Shown here piece after piece: positions 7,590 through 16,133 of a stretch of 64,000 nucleotides of DNA. The notes under the pieces were generated by a model. It had not been told where the DNA came from. It saw only the letters and a list, made by a program, of their open reading frames with translations, and searched no databases. Source of the DNA: an uncultured Hyphomonas sp. (GTDB lineage: Bacteria > Pseudomonadota > Alphaproteobacteria > Caulobacterales > Hyphomonadaceae); the NCBI RefSeq assembly GCF_963675305.1, contig NZ_OY776147.1, positions 2,108,001 through 2,172,000 of the forward strand, read 5' to 3'. The position numbers and the translations under genes were made by a program. Each line of letters starts with the position of its first letter. Positions within the stretch are counted from its first letter, which is position 1.

Positions 7590-9494
7590 ATGCGCTTTTT
7601 AATTCTCTTCACTCTTGGGGTTTTCCTGTCATGTCTTGCAGAGGCCCAGACACGGAAAGCGTTCATCGTGGGAGTCGGCAATTATGATGAAATTGAAGAC
7701 CTTCCAAAAACTCTGGGTGATGCAAATGGATATTCGGATACGTTTGAAAACGCCTTGGGTTTCCAAGTCACGAGGCTTCTAGACCCGACATTCGACGAGT
7801 TTTTTATCGAATTATCCCGTTTCGTAGAATCCATTCAGCCGAATGACGAAATTGCATTTATTTTTTCGGGACATGGCTGGTCAGATGGCGGGCAGAACTA
7901 CCTCGCCTTGAAGGACGCCCCATTCCAATCATCCGAACTTCGACTGAAACGCCTGACTGCTGCACTGAATGCGGATGTCATCGACGAGATTCGAGCCCGC
8001 CATCCGTCTTTGGTATTTGCGGTCGTTGACGCCTGCCGAAACAACCCGTTCGATCTGGGAACAAAGTCCGGCCGAAAAGGGCTTGTTCGCCAGTCCATCG
8101 TTCCCGGAACGTTGGTCGTCTACGCTGCTGGCGCAAACCAGGAGGCGTTGGAACGCTTGAACCCGGAAGACTCTTCACCCTATTCGGTCTTCACCCGAAC
8201 CCTGTTGCCGAAATTGAAAAACAAACAAATGCCGCTTATGCGCGCCATCGACAAGGCTCGCGCCGAAACGGCAAACTTGGCCCTGTCAGCAGACCACGAG
8301 CAAAGGCCAGCGGTCTATTCCGACATCTCTCTGGATTTCTGCTTCTCTTCTTCCTGCAGGATTGCGCCCGAAGAAGAACCTTGGAGCACGGGCTTGTTCC
8401 CACTGGAGCTGGATGCCGTTGGCCTGGAGCTGGAATATTCCCGCACATATGGCACCCGCCAGAACGATGAAGCACTTGATATCGCTCCTGCACCGGGCGG
8501 CGGCGCTATTCTCACTGGGTTCCGCGGTTCATCAAGCCCGTACGGAGGTGGTGACGGCCATTGGGTCATTCGAGTCGATTCAGCCGGACAAATCCAATGG
8601 GAACGGCTGATGTCTGGCGCCGACAGGCTGTTTGGGAAGACGATTTCGATCGCACCGGGCGGCGGGGCTTATACACTTGCTGAAACTGGCCGTCAGAGTG
8701 TTTCAGTCTATCGCTTCAACTCGACGGGTGCCGAAGCCTGGAAACAGGAAATCTCTGGCGTTTGGTTTGATGAAAATATCAAAGTAGCGACGACGACAGA
8801 AGGTAGCGCAGTCTTCGCGATCGAGGGCCGGAACGGCGTCGAAGTCATAAAGCTGGATCAGGACGGCAATCAAACATGGCGAACTCCGCTTAATATCGAA
8901 GATGGTCAAAGCCCTACAATTACAGTCGGGCCGAATGGGCATGCCTTTGCCGGTGGCACGATCAACGCGTTCGATGATGATGCCCAGATATTTGTGATGA
9001 ACCTAAACGCCGCAGGACAAACGGTATGGAGCGCTCGCATCCCTATCGGCAGCCATCACGACGAAGAGATCATTCTAAAAGGTGACGCTCGCGGCGGCGT
9101 CTTCGCCGCTGGCAGAGGCTTGGGTGAAACTGACACGGACGATGAGAAAATCATCTTCAGCAAGATTGATGCATCGGGAAACCTGCAGTGGACCAAAGCG
9201 TTTGATGTCGGCACTTGGGATTGGGTATATGATGTATTGGCAACGTCTGATGGCGGCGCCTTCATTGTGGCAAACACGACCAGGACCGATACGAGCGATC
9301 AGAATACCGCTGTGCTCAGGATAGATAGTGCGGGTCGGGAACTCTGGCGCCATGTTTACGGTGGCGAAGGCCGGGATGAAATAAATCGAGCAATTCTGAC
9401 GACTGATGGTGGAATTATGATGGCGGGCTCTACCACCTCTGAAGGGCTTGGCGAAAAAGACCTTTGGCTTGTGAAATTGACGCCGGATTCCTAA
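7590..9494 (+). CDS. Secreted caspase-family (C14) protein with propeller-like C-terminal repeats
   Basis: 634 residues. Signal peptide 1-19 (LFTLGVFLSCLAEA). The caspase-like p20 domain (about 22-250) has both catalytic signatures: His95 in FSGHGW and Cys149 in VVDACRNNPF. A linker then leads to about six repeats (about 285-634) with the pattern GG..A.G.......W...G, for example DSAGQIQW, DQDGNQTW, NAAGQTVW, DASGNLQW and DSAGRELW, which suggests a beta-propeller. Bacterial C14 proteins are cysteine peptidases that usually cut after basic residues; the substrate here is unknown. Codon use is visibly more AT-rich than in flanking genes, hinting at horizontal acquisition. It is monocistronic, with a GGGGGA ribosome site. 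Confidence 0.85.
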   Translation: MRFLILFTLGVFLSCLAEAQTRKAFIVGVGNYDEIEDLPKTLGDANGYSDTFENALGFQVTRLLDPTFDEFFIELSRFVESIQPNDEIAFIFSGHGWSDGGQNYLALKDAPFQSSELRLKRLTAALNADVIDEIRARHPSLVFAVVDACRNNPFDLGTKSGRKGLVRQSIVPGTLVVYAAGANQEALERLNPEDSSPYSVFTRTLLPKLKNKQMPLMRAIDKARAETANLALSADHEQRPAVYSDISLDFCFSSSCRIAPEEEPWSTGLFPLELDAVGLELEYSRTYGTRQNDEALDIAPAPGGGAILTGFRGSSSPYGGGDGHWVIRVDSAGQIQWERLMSGADRLFGKTISIAPGGGAYTLAETGRQSVSVYRFNSTGAEAWKQEISGVWFDENIKVATTTEGSAVFAIEGRNGVEVIKLDQDGNQTWRTPLNIEDGQSPTITVGPNGHAFAGGTINAFDDDAQIFVMNLNAAGQTVWSARIPIGSHHDEEIILKGDARGGVFAAGRGLGETDTDDEKIIFSKIDASGNLQWTKAFDVGTWDWVYDVLATSDGGAFIVANTTRTDTSDQNTAVLRIDSAGRELWRHVYGGEGRDEINRAILTTDGGIMMAGSTTSEGLGEKDLWLVKLTPDS

Positions 9495-9759
9495 TAGAGT
9501 CGACCTCACCCCCGGGGGCTCCTCCGCTCAGCCTGCGCCGTCTGGCCGGAAACAGTTGACCATGGTCGAAAGACAGTCCCGTTGCCGGAACGCAAGCGCG
9601 TTTCTCAGCGCCTGTGTTGGCCGGATGCGGCCCCTCCCTTGCCAATACAGGGCTTATGGGCTACCTGCGCGCCTTCAGAAACGGCGGCGCGAGGCCGTGC
9701 GTGTCAGCTTCTCACCTCAGCGGAATGGCGGGGCGGAGTCGAGGGCGAAAGGAAAAACA

Positions 9760-10407
9760 ATGTCAAAACAAAAGATTACCTTCAATGTCGAACTGCGTGA
9801 GCGCATCGGCACCGGCGGCGCACGTGCGGCCCGCAAAGAAGGCCTCGTGCCGGGCGTCCTCTATGGCGGCGGCCAGGACCCGGTGGCGATCAGCCTGAAG
9901 CGCGGTGAAGTGCAGAAAGCCATCGAAACTGGCCACTTCCTGTCCTCGACCGCAACGCTGGTCCACAAGGGCGAGAAACAGCTGGTGATCCCGCAGGCAA
10001 TCCAGATGCACCCGGTCACCGACCAGCCGATGCACGTCGACCTGTACCGCGTCGATGCCAAGCAGAAGATCAAGGTCGAAGTGGCTGTGCACTTCGTCGG
10101 CGAGGAAGTCTCGCCGGGCCTCAAGAAGGGCGGCACGCTCAACGTGGTTCGCCACGCTGTCGAACTGCTCGTTCCGGCCGGCCACATTCCAGAATCGCTG
10201 GAAGCAGACGTGTCCAAGCTGGAAATCGGCGACAATGTGAAGATCTCCGACATCGCCCTGCCGGGCGATGCCGAACCGACCATCACAGACCGCGACTTCA
10301 CCATCGCCACCATCGCCGGCCGCTCGGCCAAGGCCGATGACACTTCTGCCGAGGCTGACGAAGAGGAAGCCGCTGAAGAAGAAGGCGGCGAAGAGAAAGA
10401 AGACTAA
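9760..10407 (+). CDS. rplY: 50S ribosomal protein L25 (CTC form)
   Basis: 215 residues. The N-terminal L25 5S-rRNA-binding domain (about 5-95) contains RERIGTGGARAARKEGLVPGVLYGG cut in its typical place, followed by the TL5/CTC-type beta domain (about 100-190) and a very acidic tail (EEEAAEEEGGEE). The open frame extends upstream, but the ATG at 9760 follows a purine-rich AAAGGAAAAACA site and starts exactly at the family N-terminus. It lies upstream of pth, the usual alphaproteobacterial order, but a strong terminator separates the two. Confidence 0.95.
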   Translation: MSKQKITFNVELRERIGTGGARAARKEGLVPGVLYGGGQDPVAISLKRGEVQKAIETGHFLSSTATLVHKGEKQLVIPQAIQMHPVTDQPMHVDLYRVDAKQKIKVEVAVHFVGEEVSPGLKKGGTLNVVRHAVELLVPAGHIPESLEADVSKLEIGDNVKISDIALPGDAEPTITDRDFTIATIAGRSAKADDTSAEADEEEAAEEEGGEEKED

Positions 10408-10434
10408 GACTTCTTCCCTTCCATCCTTTAACGT

Positions 10435-10478
10435 GCGGCCCGCCTGTCCTATGTTGCCAGGCGGGCCGCTCACTTTTT
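10435..10478 (+). terminator. Intrinsic terminator after rplY
   Basis: A 12-bp perfect GC-rich stem (GCGGCCCGCCTG at 10435-10446, CAGGCGGGCCGC at 10458-10469, 11-base loop) is followed after four bases by five T (10474-10478). It lies 28 bases past the rplY stop. Confidence 0.85.
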
Positions 10479-10510
10479 ACCCCTAAGCCCCGGCAGGAGG
10501 CGCACTCCTC

Positions 10511-11122
10511 ATGTTGATCCTTTCCGGACAGGGAAACCCCACCGACCGCTACGCAAAGAACCGGCACAATGCCGGCTTCATCCTGCTGGACGCGCTACAT
10601 GCACGGTACAATTTCGGGCCTTGGCGCTCGAAGTTCGAAAGCCTGATCGCGGAAGGCAATGTCGGCGGGCAGAAGGTGCTGCTGGTCAAACCGCAGACCT
10701 ATTACAACGAGACGGGCCGCGCCCTCTCCAAGATCCTGCAATTCTACAAACGCCCCGCCGATGACGTGACCGTCTTCTATGATGAGATCGACCTTGCGCC
10801 AGGGCGGCTGCGGGTGAAGCGCGGCGGCGGGCATTCGGGAAACAATGGCGTGCGCTCGATGATGGCCCATCTCGGTGAAAGCTTCCGCCGTGTGCGGATC
10901 GGGATCGGCCACCCCGGCGACAAGGCCATGGTCATGCCACACGTCCTGTCGGACTTCACCAAGGCTGACCTGCAATGGTTTGAGCCGATGATCGACGCAA
11001 TCGGCAGCGCCCTGCCCTTCCTGCTGGATGGCGATGATGAGCGGTTCCAGACCGAAGTCATGCGCCTCGCCCCGGCCCCGAAACACGATCCGAAACAGGC
11101 CGCGCGTCGCGGCGACGCCTGA
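10511..11122 (+). CDS. pth: Peptidyl-tRNA hydrolase
   Basis: 203 residues, normal for bacterial Pth, which frees tRNA from peptidyl-tRNA dropped by stalled ribosomes. The family signature GNPTDRYAKNRHNAGF spans residues 8-23, with the catalytic His19. Other conserved blocks are LVKPQTYYNETG, DEIDLAPGRLRVKRGGGHSGNNG and VRIGIGHPG. The start has CAGGAGGCG upstream. It ends head to head with the oxidoreductase gene with no spacer. Confidence 0.96.
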   Translation: MLILSGQGNPTDRYAKNRHNAGFILLDALHARYNFGPWRSKFESLIAEGNVGGQKVLLVKPQTYYNETGRALSKILQFYKRPADDVTVFYDEIDLAPGRLRVKRGGGHSGNNGVRSMMAHLGESFRRVRIGIGHPGDKAMVMPHVLSDFTKADLQWFEPMIDAIGSALPFLLDGDDERFQTEVMRLAPAPKHDPKQAARRGDA

Positions 11123-12046
11123 TCAGGCGTCGATTTTTGCCAGAATGTCAGCTTCGGCGGCTTCCGCCATCGCGACGGCCCCGACCGTGCCATGCGCCGG
11201 AACCGGGCTGCGCGCGAGACCGAGACAGGCGGCGTAGAAGCCTTCATCGGCAGCGCCCAGCGGATCGGGTAGTTCGGCGGAGATGTCGACCTTGATCTCG
11301 TAAGGCGTGGTGTTCTCGACCTTGCGGGTCAGGAAGTCGATGGAGATTTCGCCCGAGGGATAAACGACATGCATGCTGCGCTGGCGCTCGCTGGCGGCGC
11401 GGCTGGCCGTCAGGCGGGCTTTGCCGCCTGCGGCATAGGTGAACTCAGCCGTTGCCTCATCGATATGGGCCGAGTGGACGCGGCGCCCGGTGGCGCTCAC
11501 GCCGGTGAACTCATTGCCAAGCATCATCGCCGCGAGGTCCAGGTCGTGGATCATCAGATCCCAGATGACCGACACATCGCCCGCGCGATTGTCGGGCGCC
11601 GGCGGACCAGAGCGGACCGATTCCAGCAGAAGCGGCGCTTCCTCAATTGCCAGCACGCCCATTGCCATGGCGACGAAACGTTCCTGATGACCCACCTGAA
11701 GGATACGGCCATGCGCTGCTGCCTCGTCTGCGAGGAAGCGCGCGGCCTTGCCGGTCAGCGCCAGCGGCTTTTCGCACAGAACATGGCGGTGCGCCTCGAT
11801 CGCCTGGCGGGCCAGCGGCTCGTGCCAGGTGGCGGGCACGGCAATCACGACCGCGTCGCACGCGTCCAGGAAGGCGGCATAGTCGTCGAAGCCCTTCGCG
11901 CCGAACTGTTCGGCGATCCGCGTCGCGCGAGGCAGGTCAATGTCATAGACACCGATCAGATCGGTCCGGACCGATGCTGCAGCCTTCTGCGCATGATAAT
12001 TTCCGAACACCCCGGCGCCCGCGACGCCCACTTTCAGCTTCGTCAT
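11123..12046 (-). CDS. Gfo/Idh/MocA-family oxidoreductase
   Basis: 307 residues. The N-terminal Rossmann domain (about 4-120) has the dinucleotide motif GVAGAGVFGNYH, and Lys at the catalytic position lies in HVLCEKPLAL. The C-terminal domain (about 125-300) includes WDLMIHDLDLAAMML, where the His-Asp pair is typical of sugar-dehydrogenase members. These enzymes oxidise a sugar or inositol hydroxyl with NAD(P); the substrate is not evident. It converges with pth and is divergent from the reductase gene at 12216. Confidence 0.85.
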   Translation of the reverse strand: MTKLKVGVAGAGVFGNYHAQKAAASVRTDLIGVYDIDLPRATRIAEQFGAKGFDDYAAFLDACDAVVIAVPATWHEPLARQAIEAHRHVLCEKPLALTGKAARFLADEAAAHGRILQVGHQERFVAMAMGVLAIEEAPLLLESVRSGPPAPDNRAGDVSVIWDLMIHDLDLAAMMLGNEFTGVSATGRRVHSAHIDEATAEFTYAAGGKARLTASRAASERQRSMHVVYPSGEISIDFLTRKVENTTPYEIKVDISAELPDPLGAADEGFYAACLGLARSPVPAHGTVGAVAMAEAAEADILAKIDA

Positions 12047-12215
12047 GTCCTAGCCCTCTGTCCCCTCCGGCATGGCACCCAACTGCCGCAGCATCAAGGC
12101 TGTGGCACAGCCCTGCCGCAGCCGCTTTCTTGTCAGTTGCCCCTTCACAGCGCCGGTATTCACGCCCAACTAGGGCCCAAGACAAACACAAGAAACCAAG
12201 CAGGAGGAATCACGA

Positions 12216-13241
12216 ATGACTACACTTACATCAACGGAATGGGGCCTCGCCCGCCGCCCGGTCGGGCTGCCGGAGCAGGCGGACTTCGAAAAGAAAACGG
12301 TCGAGATCGGCGAGCCCGGCCCCGGCGAAATCCAGGTCCAGAACACCTGGATGTCGGTCGATCCGTATATGCGCGGCCGCATGTATGACCGCGAAAGCTA
12401 TGTCCCGCCCTTCCAGATCGGTGAAACCATGACCGGCGGAGCCGTCGGCCGGGTGACAGCCTCCAACAATCCGGACTTCCAGGTCGGAGACCTCGTCCAG
12501 TCGATGAACGGCTGGCGTACGGCCTGGGTCGGCGATCCGGCAAGTGCCATGGCGGTGAAGCTGCCCAGCGATACCGGCCTGCCCGATAGTGCCTTTCTCG
12601 GCGTCGCGGGCATGCCAGGGCTGACCGCCTATGCCGGTATCCTGCGGATCGCTGAACTGAAGGAAGGTGACACGGTCTTCGTCTCCGGCGCAGCCGGCGC
12701 TGTCGGCTCCACCGTGGTGCAGATCGCCAAGATCAAGAACTGCACGGTCATCGGCTCGGCTGGCGGACCGGACAAGTGCGCCTTCGTGAAGTCGCTCGGC
12801 GCCGATCATGTGATCGACTATAAACAGGCCAAAGGCCTTGAAGGGCTCGTCGCCGCCCTGAAGGAAGCCGCACCGAAAGGCATCGACGTCTATTTCGACA
12901 ATGTCGGCGGCGATCACCTGACCGCTGCGATCGAAGTCGCCCGTCCAATGGCGCGCTTCGCCGAATGCGGGATGATTGCCCAGTACAATGAAACCGGCAC
13001 GCCGGTTGGCCCGCCCAACATCATCCAGGTCGTCGGCAAACAGCTGAAGATCCAGGGCTTCATCGTCTCCACGCATGCCGACATGCAGCCGGCCTTCCTT
13101 GCGGATATGGCCAAATGGATCGCGGCAGGGCAGATGAAATTCCAGGAAACGGTGATGGAGGGAATCGACAAGGCGCCGGACGCCTTTATCGGTCTCTTCA
13201 GCGGTGCCAACACCGGCAAGATGCTTGTTAAACTGGGATAG
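12216..13241 (+). CDS. NADP-dependent oxidoreductase (MDR, CurA/prostaglandin-reductase-like)
   Basis: 341 residues of the zinc-free medium-chain reductase group. Conserved PYMRGRMYD lies at about residues 49-57, followed by the nucleotide site SGAAGAVGSTVVQIAK and the block VYFDNVGGD. Members reduce alpha,beta-unsaturated ketones or enals with NADPH. The ATG at 12216 has CAGGAGGAA before it. The next gene follows after 2 bases, so the two are co-transcribed. Confidence 0.88.
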   Translation: MTTLTSTEWGLARRPVGLPEQADFEKKTVEIGEPGPGEIQVQNTWMSVDPYMRGRMYDRESYVPPFQIGETMTGGAVGRVTASNNPDFQVGDLVQSMNGWRTAWVGDPASAMAVKLPSDTGLPDSAFLGVAGMPGLTAYAGILRIAELKEGDTVFVSGAAGAVGSTVVQIAKIKNCTVIGSAGGPDKCAFVKSLGADHVIDYKQAKGLEGLVAALKEAAPKGIDVYFDNVGGDHLTAAIEVARPMARFAECGMIAQYNETGTPVGPPNIIQVVGKQLKIQGFIVSTHADMQPAFLADMAKWIAAGQMKFQETVMEGIDKAPDAFIGLFSGANTGKMLVKLG

Positions 13242-13243
13242 TC

Positions 13244-14158
13244 ATGGCGGCTCTCTTCGACGCGTATATCATGGTGGACTGGAGCGCGGCGTCAAAGCCC
13301 GTGACCGGGGCCAATTCGATCTGGATTGGCATCCTGGCCAAGGACGCACGCCTCAAGCTGCAGTTCCGCGCCGTGAATATTGAAACGCGTCTGAAGGCCC
13401 GCGAATTCCTGGAGGACATGGTCGGCAAGCTGACGAAGCGCGGCGACCGTGTCCTTCTGGGATTTGACTTCTCGCTCGGTTATCCGGCCGGCACGGCGGA
13501 GGCCCTCGGTCTGAAGCTGGACGGCAAGGCACCATGGCAGGCGATGCACGAGCATCTCGCCTCCAAGCTCAAGGACAAGCCGGACAATTCCAACGCCCGC
13601 TACGCCATCGCAGCGGGCATGAACTATGCCGTCTCGAAGGGGCCGTTCCCCTTCTGGGGCGCGCCGGCGCGCGATGTCGTCTCCACGCTGGGCAGCACAA
13701 AACCCGATTATGGCGACGGCTCCTTGCCGGAATACCGGATCGTCGAGGCCTATTTGCGCGACAACAAGCTGGGCCAGCCGAAATCGGTCTGGCAGCTCGC
13801 CTATACTGGCAGCGTCGGCAGCCAGTCCCTGACCGGGATTCCGCATGTCCATGCCCTGCGCGAAGCCTGGCCGGGCGCCCGGATCTGGCCGTTCGAGTTC
13901 GACCCGGCAGAGCCCCTGACTGAGGAAACGCTCACTGATGTGAACGTGGTCATGACCGAGATTTACCCCTCATTGACCAAGGCAAAGCCCGAATCCGGTG
14001 AAACGCTGGATGCGGCCCAGGTCCGCGCAATTGCCCATTATTATGCGTCTCTCGACGAAAAAGGGGCGCTTTCGGCTGCATTTTCCACAGCCAAAAGCCT
14101 GGAACCGGCAGAAAACACGAAAATTAAGGCCGAAGAGGGCTGGATTCCGGGCGTATAG
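13244..14158 (+). CDS. Conserved hypothetical protein, RNase-H-like N-terminus
   Basis: 304 residues, not confidently recognised. It begins with IMVDWSAASKP and later has LLGFDFSLGYPAG, two strand-acid motifs that resemble the first and later strands of RNase-H/DUF429-like folds. Further blocks are GPFPFWGAP and SVWQLAYTGSVGSQSLTGIP, followed by ARIWPFEFD and EIYPS. I recall similar alphaproteobacterial proteins carrying unreliable cobalamin or molybdopterin labels; nothing here supports those. No signal peptide or membrane helix. It sits 2 bases downstream of the MDR reductase gene and is probably translated with it. Confidence 0.7.
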   Translation: MAALFDAYIMVDWSAASKPVTGANSIWIGILAKDARLKLQFRAVNIETRLKAREFLEDMVGKLTKRGDRVLLGFDFSLGYPAGTAEALGLKLDGKAPWQAMHEHLASKLKDKPDNSNARYAIAAGMNYAVSKGPFPFWGAPARDVVSTLGSTKPDYGDGSLPEYRIVEAYLRDNKLGQPKSVWQLAYTGSVGSQSLTGIPHVHALREAWPGARIWPFEFDPAEPLTEETLTDVNVVMTEIYPSLTKAKPESGETLDAAQVRAIAHYYASLDEKGALSAAFSTAKSLEPAENTKIKAEEGWIPGV

Positions 14159-14257
14159 CCCGTGTTTATTGGGAATCCGGCGTGTTCAGGGTTTCCGAAT
14201 CGTGGACTAGTCGAACCAACGGCGGGGCATCGCCGTTTAACTCAGAGGAGAACCCGT

Positions 14258-14524
14258 ATGAACAAGGGTGAACTTACGAAGGCAGTGGCCGCTGCTTCTG
14301 GTCTGTCGCAAAGCGACGCCGGCAAGGCCGTTGATGCTGTATTCGACACGATCGCTGACGCGGTGAAATCGCGTAAGCAGGTCGCCATCGCAGGCTTCGG
14401 CACTTTCGCGCCGAAAACCCGCAATGCCCGCACCGGCCGCAACCCGGCAACCGGTGAACCGATCAAGATCCCGGAGAAGACATCGGCTTCCTTCAAGCCG
14501 GCCTCCGCAATGAAGGATCTCTAG
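14258..14524 (+). CDS. HU-family nucleoid DNA-binding protein
   Basis: 88 residues starting MNKGELTKAVAAASGLS, with the HU signature GFGTFAPKTRNARTGRNPATGEPIKIP forming the DNA-binding arm (split around residue 60). Normal length for HU (about 90). A strong ribosome site (CAGAGGAG, 14243-14250) decides the ATG at 14258 against the longer open frame. A 7-bp hairpin (AACGGCG/CGCCGTT, 14218-14237) sits in the leader just upstream of the ribosome site. HU compacts the nucleoid as homo- or heterodimers. Confidence 0.93.
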   Translation: MNKGELTKAVAAASGLSQSDAGKAVDAVFDTIADAVKSRKQVAIAGFGTFAPKTRNARTGRNPATGEPIKIPEKTSASFKPASAMKDL

Positions 14525-14558
14525 AACCGGTCATCCGTTACCGGAGCAAGTAGAGAAT

Positions 14559-15970
14559 TCAGGCGGCGTGTCCCTTCAGGGGACGCGCCGCTTTCAATTC
14601 CAGCATCAGGGTCTGCAGCGTACCCGCCACGAACACACCGATAAGGGCGCCTTCCATCATGCCTTTCGCTCCGTGGCCCTGCACGATACCCAGCCAGTAA
14701 CAGGCTGGCAGCATCACCAGGAAGAACGAGCCGATATGGATCAGGCTCGGCGACCAGACGATCTCCTGGGCCCGCAGCGCGAAGGACGCCGTGGCCTGAA
14801 TTCCGTCAAACAACGTCATGACCGATGCCAGGAACAAAAGCGATGCAATGGCAGGCGCAATCCGGACACCGTCGATCACGGCATCAGGCTTCACCAGCAG
14901 CACCGACAGCGGCCCGCTGAAGATGACCAGGCCGAGCCCCAGCGTCACGCCGGTCAGGATCGTCGCGGCAACACCGAGGCGGCCGGCATTGACGACCTCC
15001 TCCTTGTTGCCACGGCCGAACGCTTCCGCCACCCGGACGCTCGTTGCCGAGGCAATGCCCATGTAGAACATGAAGCAGAAGCCGACGAGCTGGATCGTGT
15101 ATCCGTATACGGTATTGGCAGCGAGGCTGATCCACGTCGCGATCGTGAAGGTCAGATTGAACCCGCCCCATTCAGCCACGTTGGAATGGCCGAACCGATA
15201 CCGACCTCGAACTGGCGCCGCGCTTCGCCCGGCTCAGCTTTCGGCGATGCCCGGAAGGCCGGGGTCAGGAAGATGACGGCAATGAACATCGCCACGGCGA
15301 TCGCATAGCGCGAGCCGGTCGTCGCGATGGCAACACCTTCTGCCCCCATCTGGGGCAGCCCCCAGAAGCCGCCGACATAAGCAAGGTCCAGAACGATATT
15401 CAGCAGGACACCGCCATAGCTGATGATGGCCACCAGCGTGGGGCGGCGCAGGGCCTCCAGATAAAGCCCGCACACCGTGGAAATGGTGAAGCCCGGCAGG
15501 GCAAGCGCCAGAATGTGCGTGACCGACGCCGTCGATGCTGCGACGAATTCCGGATTAGCGAGATCTGTCGACTCCGAGACCGGCGCGATCTCGACGAACA
15601 GCCAGTAGAACAGCGGTTCCGCGATCAGGACCACAACGCCCAGCAGGACGATGCCAAGCGCAATGGAGGCCAGCAGTCCCCGGCGGAAAATCCGCCCGGA
15701 CTGGGCATGACGTCCGACGCCCAGCATTTCGGACGTCAGGACCTGCACCCCGATCAGAATGCCCATGCTAAAGCCCAGCGTGACGCCCATGGGCAGCCAG
15801 GAGTTCAGCACGAACGGCAGCTCGCCGGGCGCAAACTGCCCCAGCACAACCGCGTCCGTCATGCTCATCAGCATCATCGCCATCCGGGAGATCGCGATGG
15901 GCACCGACAGGCGCAACAAATCAATAATGTCCCCAAGCCGGACCCAGGCCGGCCAGTTCATGCTCCGCAT
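14559..15970 (-). pseudogene. MATE-family efflux transporter, interrupted by one frameshift
   Basis: Two overlapping minus-strand frames together make one MATE protein of about 470 residues. The N-terminal part (15970 down to about 15180) holds LSVPIAISRMAMMLMSMTDA and about seven helices. The C-terminal part (about 15179 to 14559) starts VAEWGGFNLTF, the normal continuation of MATE repeat two, and holds the rest. The break lies near 15178-15186: loss of one base turns an expected GSAISNVAEWGGF-like reading into GSAIPTWLNGAGSI and a stop. MATE proteins export drugs or metabolites using sodium or proton gradients. Either the gene is truly broken or the base is a sequencing error. Confidence 0.82.
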
Positions 15971-16098
15971 TGGAATACCCTCTGCCCGGCGTCATACGCC
16001 GGGCCGTGTGTCTTGTTGAATTATGTTGTGCGAAGCAAGGCCGGATCAGTTCCGGCCTTGTAAAATTTCCGTCTTCTGAAGGAGACGGATTGGGCTGT

Positions 16099-16133
16099 CG
16101 CACCCGGCTTTTCAGCCGGTAAAATCGGGTGCG
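16099..16133 (-). terminator. Possible terminator of the DAHP synthase gene, with two alternative stems
   Basis: Directly after the stop at 16134 the minus strand can form CGCACCCG/CGGGTGCG (8 bp, outer) or, using some of the same bases, CCGGCT/AGCCGG (6 bp, 4-base loop). The two are mutually exclusive. There is no clear T run after the outer stem, so this is tentative. A second 9-bp stem (CAAGGCCGG/CCGGCCTTG) lies at 16036-16060. Confidence 0.4.
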
